64,000 bases of DNA from Tremella fuciformis (lineage: Eukaryota > Basidiomycota > Tremellomycetes > Tremellales > Tremellaceae). The translations under genes and the position numbers were made by a program. The DNA is taken from positions 6,014,001-6,078,000 of the forward strand of contig CP136490.1 in assembly GCA_032768795.1 (NCBI GenBank). Reading direction: 5' to 3'. A model generated the notes under the pieces. That model was not told the DNA's origin and did no database searches. It saw only the letters and a list, made by a program, of their open reading frames with translations. Positions 59,801 to 64,000 of the stretch are shown here, in pieces. Position 1 is the first letter of the stretch, and every line of letters starts with the position of its first letter.

Positions 59801-62457
59801 GGTGATCCGTTGGTTTCCATGCAGCCACCAGCGGACATGCTCCCGGGGCAGGATTCCACATCCCGCTCTTGTGCAGCCGACGACATCGTCATCATCTTCT
59901 TGAGCCTCATTGATGAGCTCGGAAAGTGTCTTGTCGCCATGAACATCCCAAAATCGCAATGTAGTCTGTTTGGGCTCGCTACAGAGAATGTAGGCCCCCG
60001 TTTCAACCGGCTCTTGCTCGTGGGTACCAGTACAGGACAGCACGTCCAGTCGTTGGAGTTTGCTCCAGCCCTCGAAGTCGTCCAACCACGGAGGCAAAGC
60101 ACCAAGTCCTGCTCGAACGTCTCCACCCAATCGATGACCAAGAGCCCGTCCTCGCATGATATCGCGGCCGTTCGAGCCCGCTTCCGGTAAGGTCGATTCC
60201 GCCCGCATTGGCAGACCTTCGTTTTGCGGAAGGCTCTCATTTCGGAGCTCCTGCTGCGCTTTGTTCAGTCTGAACTTCTGCTGCTCTCGCATCTTCAGAA
60301 GTAATGACGGCATCGGAACCCTCAGTCCGGGCGTAGTTGATAATCGGAGCGTCTCCATCGTCTCTAGCACGGCCAAGTGACGATCAACGGAATTTGGATT
60401 GGGTGTTCCCAGAAGGAACAGATTGGGAGATGCGTTCAGCACCGATCCTGTGTGTTGTGGCGCAGCAGCAGATGTCTCGCTGAGCGATCGAGAGGGATTA
60501 GCGACGATGGCAGTCCCAAAAAGGACTGTGTCACCCTCTACTGATTCTCTTCGGCGGCCGAGGAGACCTCCTAAGATGTCTCCCTTGCCCAATCGGCGCA
60601 AGAAACTGCGAGGCCCCTGCCTGTCCCTCGATGACTTGCTACGCTGCGGACCTGTGCTTGGGGACTTGGACCGCGGCTGATGATCTGTATGGCTTCGCTG
60701 TGCCTCCGGAGGCGGATCTGTTTCCCGGGGTATGCGTAACGCATCAAACAATTCAAGCTCCAGAGTCATGCTGGAAATGGTATATATCTTGCCTGTCAGC
60801 TGTGTGAAAGTGCGAGATGAGGCTCCTCACCAAAAGAGTTAAAATGTCCCCCAAAGCTTTCTGGTCTTCCTCTCGTGATAGGCCTCGTGAGATGATAGTA
60901 CCTCCAACAATCCCGATATCTCGACATTGGTCGTCTACGAGAGGGATGTCGTCCTCCTTACCGACCAAAATGGAATTGAAGCCACGAGGCGAAAGAAGAG
61001 CAGAATGCTCTCGTTGAGTGCCAGACCAGACAGAGGAGGTATCTTCGAGAGCGTTCTCCACCGCGTCGACCTCGGCGCTCGCGCCATCATCGGAAGCATC
61101 AGGCTGCTCGGGTATGTTGCGTCTTTGTCTGGATCTTCGGCTACCGCGTGCGCTCTCGGGATATGAGAAATTTTGATGAGGGTGGGGGAGCGCGAATCGG
61201 CCTTCGACAAACTCCAAGTGAAGGTTCCCATCGAAAGCGGAAGGGCCTACAGTCATATCGCTGCCTCGAAGAAGGGACCCGCCACTGAACCAGCCACGTC
61301 CACTTGTCGAGCCCAAGCTCTCTTGAGATCGTGCACCAACCGATGAGTCTCGTCGGCGACGCAGAGTGCTTGTGCTCGCATTGGTATTCGAGCGGTGTAA
61401 GTGGTCGGTTGGAGGAACATGTAAGCAGAACACCGTCTTGAGGACGGTTGGCGCAGAAGCCTTAGATGCTGTTGGTATTGGCGGCAATACATTGACAGTC
61501 TTGTTCCCTGTTGCCTTAGACTTCGTGAATCGCATGCTATCATACTGTCCGCCTGCCTGGGGAAAGCTGCCAGGGAATGGAGGGATTCTCTCAGAGGGTC
61601 CGGCGAAGTCATCTTGACTTCAGCTCTCAGATCTACGTCTCAAAGTGGAATTACTGACTGTCGAGGAGCTCCCATCCATCTTGCTTGGACATGTCTAGCT
61701 GATGGAAGCCTTTCATGGTCTTCAAGCGGCGGACCAGGTGATCTTGAGTCTCCACCAAGTCACCTTCGCTCTCGCTACTCTTGCTGGGCTTTGAGCGAGC
61801 GACCACCATCGGTCCCGCTGGATCTTCCGGCATTTTGCTGGCATCTCTGACTGATGCGATGGACGGTGCTCGGCTCGCAGCTCTTGAGCCAGGCTCACGC
61901 TGGGGTGTCGCAGGAGTCGTCGTACTCGGCAACTTTCTCCCTCGCAGGGTAGAGGAAGCATCCTCTGCCGTTCTACGCCTGATGAGTTTATGTCTAGGTC
62001 GGACGGCACCCGCATCGCTCTCCTCAGCCGTGCCCAGCTGTTGCGAGATTTGCGCTGCGTTGCGTTTGGCCTCCAGCTCCTTCCTGTATGCAGTTTTCCT
62101 TCTCGCCGAACCTTCCGCCCAAGTCGTCCAGTCCAGCTTCAAGAGCCCATTGCCACCGGGGCCCGAGTCTGTGCTTGGACAAACGACTCCCTCCCAGATT
62201 GCCTTTTCCACAGCTGCCAATTTCGCTCCTTCCCAGAGTTGCCGTCGTTCGGTGCTTTTACGACCAGGAAGGCCATCGTCTGGCGCTTCCTGCTGTGACA
62301 GCCACTGATGCAGCAGAGCTCGCAAGTGATCCACGTAGGAAGGGGGAAGACCGAGCCGATTCTTCCTGGGTGGCAAAGGAGGCGACTTGGAGCGCGGCGG
62401 GAAAGGCGGGATAGGCAGCTCCTTGTCGGATGTAGGCTGATCCTCTGACACCGACAT
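56858..62457 (-). CDS. FAB1: Phosphatidylinositol-3-phosphate 5-kinase FAB1/PIKfyve (1,721 aa)
   Basis: Makes PtdIns(3,5)P2 on endosome and vacuole membranes. Eleven exons: 62457-61659, 61612-60831, 60787-59684, 59648-59614, 59569-59260, 59214-57722, 57677-57580, 57537-57427, 57383-57285, 57233-57022 and 56980-56858. Middle region: GGTIISRGLSREEDQKALGD, then CTRAGCGILPREHVRWWLHG with a Cys/His cluster, and FSLGKFFELLLYSDRV, all family marks. The kinase domain starts near residue 1480: GGKSKACFFKTRDGKYIVKE (ATP Lys), LLVMENLFYKQNIEKTYDLK and GIEGRKLTKT, then IIDYSLLLGLD. No FYVE zinc finger (eight-Cys pattern) is visible in the N-terminal 600 residues, nor the usual chaperonin-like GGLEYQR stretch. 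The join 57427/57383 restores the conserved KGIEGRK only with a GC donor (GCGAGT). The 35-nt intron at 59683-59649 is uncertain. Confidence 0.88.
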
Positions 62458-62918
62458 AACCGCGTCTCAGCTGTACTGCTTCGCGTTGCTCCGCTCGTTC
62501 TGGCCCTTCATCATAAAGGGGACGATGGTGGGACCATCATTGTCGCGCCAACAGTATCGATCTCCTTGCCTCGTGTTGCAGCCGTGACGGATGCAGAGAT
62601 GGAGGATACTGGTCCTTTCTCGGCTACTGTCGCGCCTCCTCGCAGCAAGTCCTCCGCGTTGTATACGTGAGTTTGCGAAACAGCTCTACCAACCATGGCA
62701 ATCACGCTCCCCATTCTGTCCCGGCCATCTACCACCCGAAACGTGGACTCGGATCCGAACCCGGCTGCTGTCACTCCTCCTATCACGCCTAAAAATCGCT
62801 CTCCAGGCCTCATTAGGCGCCCGTTAAGAGGGCCCATTTGCCCTCCTCCGGTTGGTCAAGCTCCAGGTTGTCAAGCTTCAATCTCTCCTACAGCCTCTTC
62901 ACATCCGTGTAACGCACA
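62458..62918. promoter_or_regulatory. Divergent region, FAB1 and NUXM
   Basis: About 460 bases between two divergent start codons. A minus-strand frame (62837-62511) and a mirrored plus-strand frame (from ATG 62599) are both open, but neither shows splice-supported continuation or a known motif. I treat them as promoter and leader DNA. Confidence 0.4.
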
Positions 62919-63647
62919 ATGAGGGTCTCGAGAGCATTGTGGAATGCGGCAGAGGCTGCCGGAAAGCCCAAGCCGATGAGTGCCGACCACACCCTGTATC
63001 ATGTGCAGCCCAAAGGCTTCTGGAAGAAGTTCCGGGACGCTGTAGTTGGCGAGTCATTCGTCGCCCCAGATACGGCAGCGCTGATGCAGCAGTCAACCCA
63101 GAGATATCTTCAGGTCTGCCAATTCCCGAGCTCCACCGATACCCTCAGCCAGGATCCAGGCCCGAAAGATACGCGACGCCGGCGACGAAGGCTTCGGACC
63201 CCGCTTTCAACCCTGTTCGTAGTCCACTTTCAAAACTGGTGAACTGCTGACGGGGGACAGTATTGGAAGCGGGACTCTCGTCGGTCGTACCCTCAGACGT
63301 CCGTCATCACCCAGTCTCACCTCACAACACTTCTTCTGGCGTCCGAGACCGTCAAATCCCTCCCTTCCCCCGAAACGAAAGCCGCTCCTACACCGGAGAA
63401 CTCCTCTGCTATCGCGCCGGGAGTAGAACAGCCTGCGACCGCTGTGGCAGCATCTTCTTTGCCCAGTCTCGCCTCGGTGCTAGAGAAGCTCCCGAACGCC
63501 TACGTCGGTGCAGGGATCCAGACTGGCGTTGGTGCCGGTCTGCCTCCTGCCCCACCAATGAAAACCGGAGGAAAATGGCAACCCAGGGCCGGCGATGCTA
63601 TCCCGCACGACCCCAACGCGTACTTCCCGATGATAGGCTATGTCTAG
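62919..63647 (+). CDS. NADH:ubiquinone oxidoreductase 21 kDa subunit (NUXM type)
   Basis: Accessory subunit of mitochondrial respiratory complex I found in fungi. Exons 62919-63048, 63093-63214 and 63261-63647 give 212 residues; starting at the second ATG (62976, MSADHTLYHV) would give 193 and is closer to family length. Signatures: YHVQPKGFWKKFRDAVVVNP, ISSGLPIPELHRYPQPGSRP, ERYATPATKASDPAFNPYWK and RDSRRSYPQTSVITQSHL. The first join restores DAVVVNPEISSG only with a GC donor (G then GCGAGT at 63049) and the CAGCAG acceptor. An Ala/Pro-rich C-terminal extension with VGAGIQTGVGAGLPP ends at HDPNAYFPMIGYV. Confidence 0.85.
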
Positions 63648-63843
63648 GAGCTTGCGCACATATGCATGGTCTCCGTGCTCGAAACATCAAGGCATGATAT
63701 CCATTCGAAGACATGCCAGACTCGCCGATGCCGCTTGGAGTCCAGCGTGCCAGAAGACTACCAGACAAACCATGAAAACCAGATTTGTGACAGACAAGGC
63801 GAAATGCAGACGCCTGCGCTGATTCCGGCACGAATACCGAACC

Positions 63844-64000
63844 TTAGACAGGCTGATGGACCTGTGCAACGCTTGATTGGGCCTCACCCAGCTTCGAGAG
63901 CACGTAATCATTCAGCTGAGCCGCAGCTCTCGCTTGATCGGCGCTTGTAGCCCCTGGCCAGGAATCCAGGTCACCCTTCCAACGTACAAGATTACCGAGG
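63844..64000 (-). CDS. C-terminal end of an unidentified gene running off the right edge
   Basis: A minus-strand frame enters from the window edge and reads LVRWKGDLDSWPGATSADQA, then ARAAAQLNDYVLSKLGEAQS, with a natural-looking end HQPV before TAA at 63846-63844. It has a helical, charged, coding-like composition but is too short to name. It is convergent with NUXM, 196 bases away. Confidence 0.4.
   Translation of the reverse strand, partial: LGNLVRWKGDLDSWPGATSADQARAAAQLNDYVLSKLGEAQSSVAQVHQPV

Noticed and set aside
62511..62837. A 108-codon minus-strand frame just upstream of FAB1, considered as a hidden N-terminal exon or a FYVE region.
   Set aside because: It has no Cys pattern, no donor joins it in frame to the FAB1 start, and a mirrored plus-strand frame is equally open.
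1..64000. CRISPR arrays, rRNA and tRNA genes.
   Set aside because: No regularly spaced repeats, rRNA-like sequence or convincing tRNA B-box (GGTTCGANNCC) with a matching cloverleaf was found. A covariance-model scan was not possible here.

Overview
This window looks like nuclear DNA of a basidiomycete fungus, most likely a Tremellomycetes-type yeast. The protein-coding genes are broken by many very short introns (mostly 37-66 nt) with GTNNGN-type donors and a CTGAC/CTAAC-like branch site close to the acceptor. GC is high in and around most genes, genes sit on both strands without operons, and several families are fungal (NHA1, NUXM, FAB1 and a basidiomycete PAS family). All exon joins were worked out by hand from reading frame, splice signals and remembered family conservation; no alignment was run.

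Layout: 1-4.2 kb holds S-formylglutathione hydrolase (cut by the left edge), an OTU deubiquitinase and an acyl-CoA-binding protein. 4.3-8.8 kb holds a tandem pair of two-PAS-domain proteins with the same intron positions. 8.8-11.7 kb has no convincing gene. 11.7-15.7 kb holds a Pro/Ser-rich protein of unknown role and a three-copy tandem family of unknown function whose middle copy is frameshifted. 16.5-17.1 kb holds an NDUFA4-like small mitochondrial membrane protein, followed by about 2.4 kb with little or nothing. 19.5-36.8 kb is dense: a fucose-permease-family transporter, SEC62, a 1,250-residue disordered protein, a His-rich DHA14-type MFS transporter, a Na+/H+ antiporter and a very large acidic Net1/Dnt1-like nuclear protein. 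36.8-43.5 kb is a visibly AT-richer, gene-poor island with only weak small candidates. 43.5-64 kb is dense again: a 14-exon Gfo/Idh/MocA oxidoreductase, a Tvp38-type membrane protein, a CRAL-TRIO (Sec14) protein, the exportin CSE1, a DUF1766 (GIY-YIG-like) protein, a FAB1 lipid kinase without a visible FYVE domain, complex I subunit NUXM, and the C-terminal end of an unidentified gene.

The genes do not form one pathway. Loose groupings are mitochondrial (the NDUFA4-like protein, NUXM and perhaps the oxidoreductase presequence), endomembrane and lipid (ACBP, SEC62, Tvp38-like, CRAL-TRIO, FAB1) and plasma-membrane transport (FucP, MFS, NHA1). The points most worth following are the two lineage-specific tandem families (PAS pair and three-copy family), the AT-rich island, four inferred GC-AG introns, the FYVE-less FAB1, the His clusters on both tails of the MFS transporter, and a likely small zinc site next to the DUF1766 domain.
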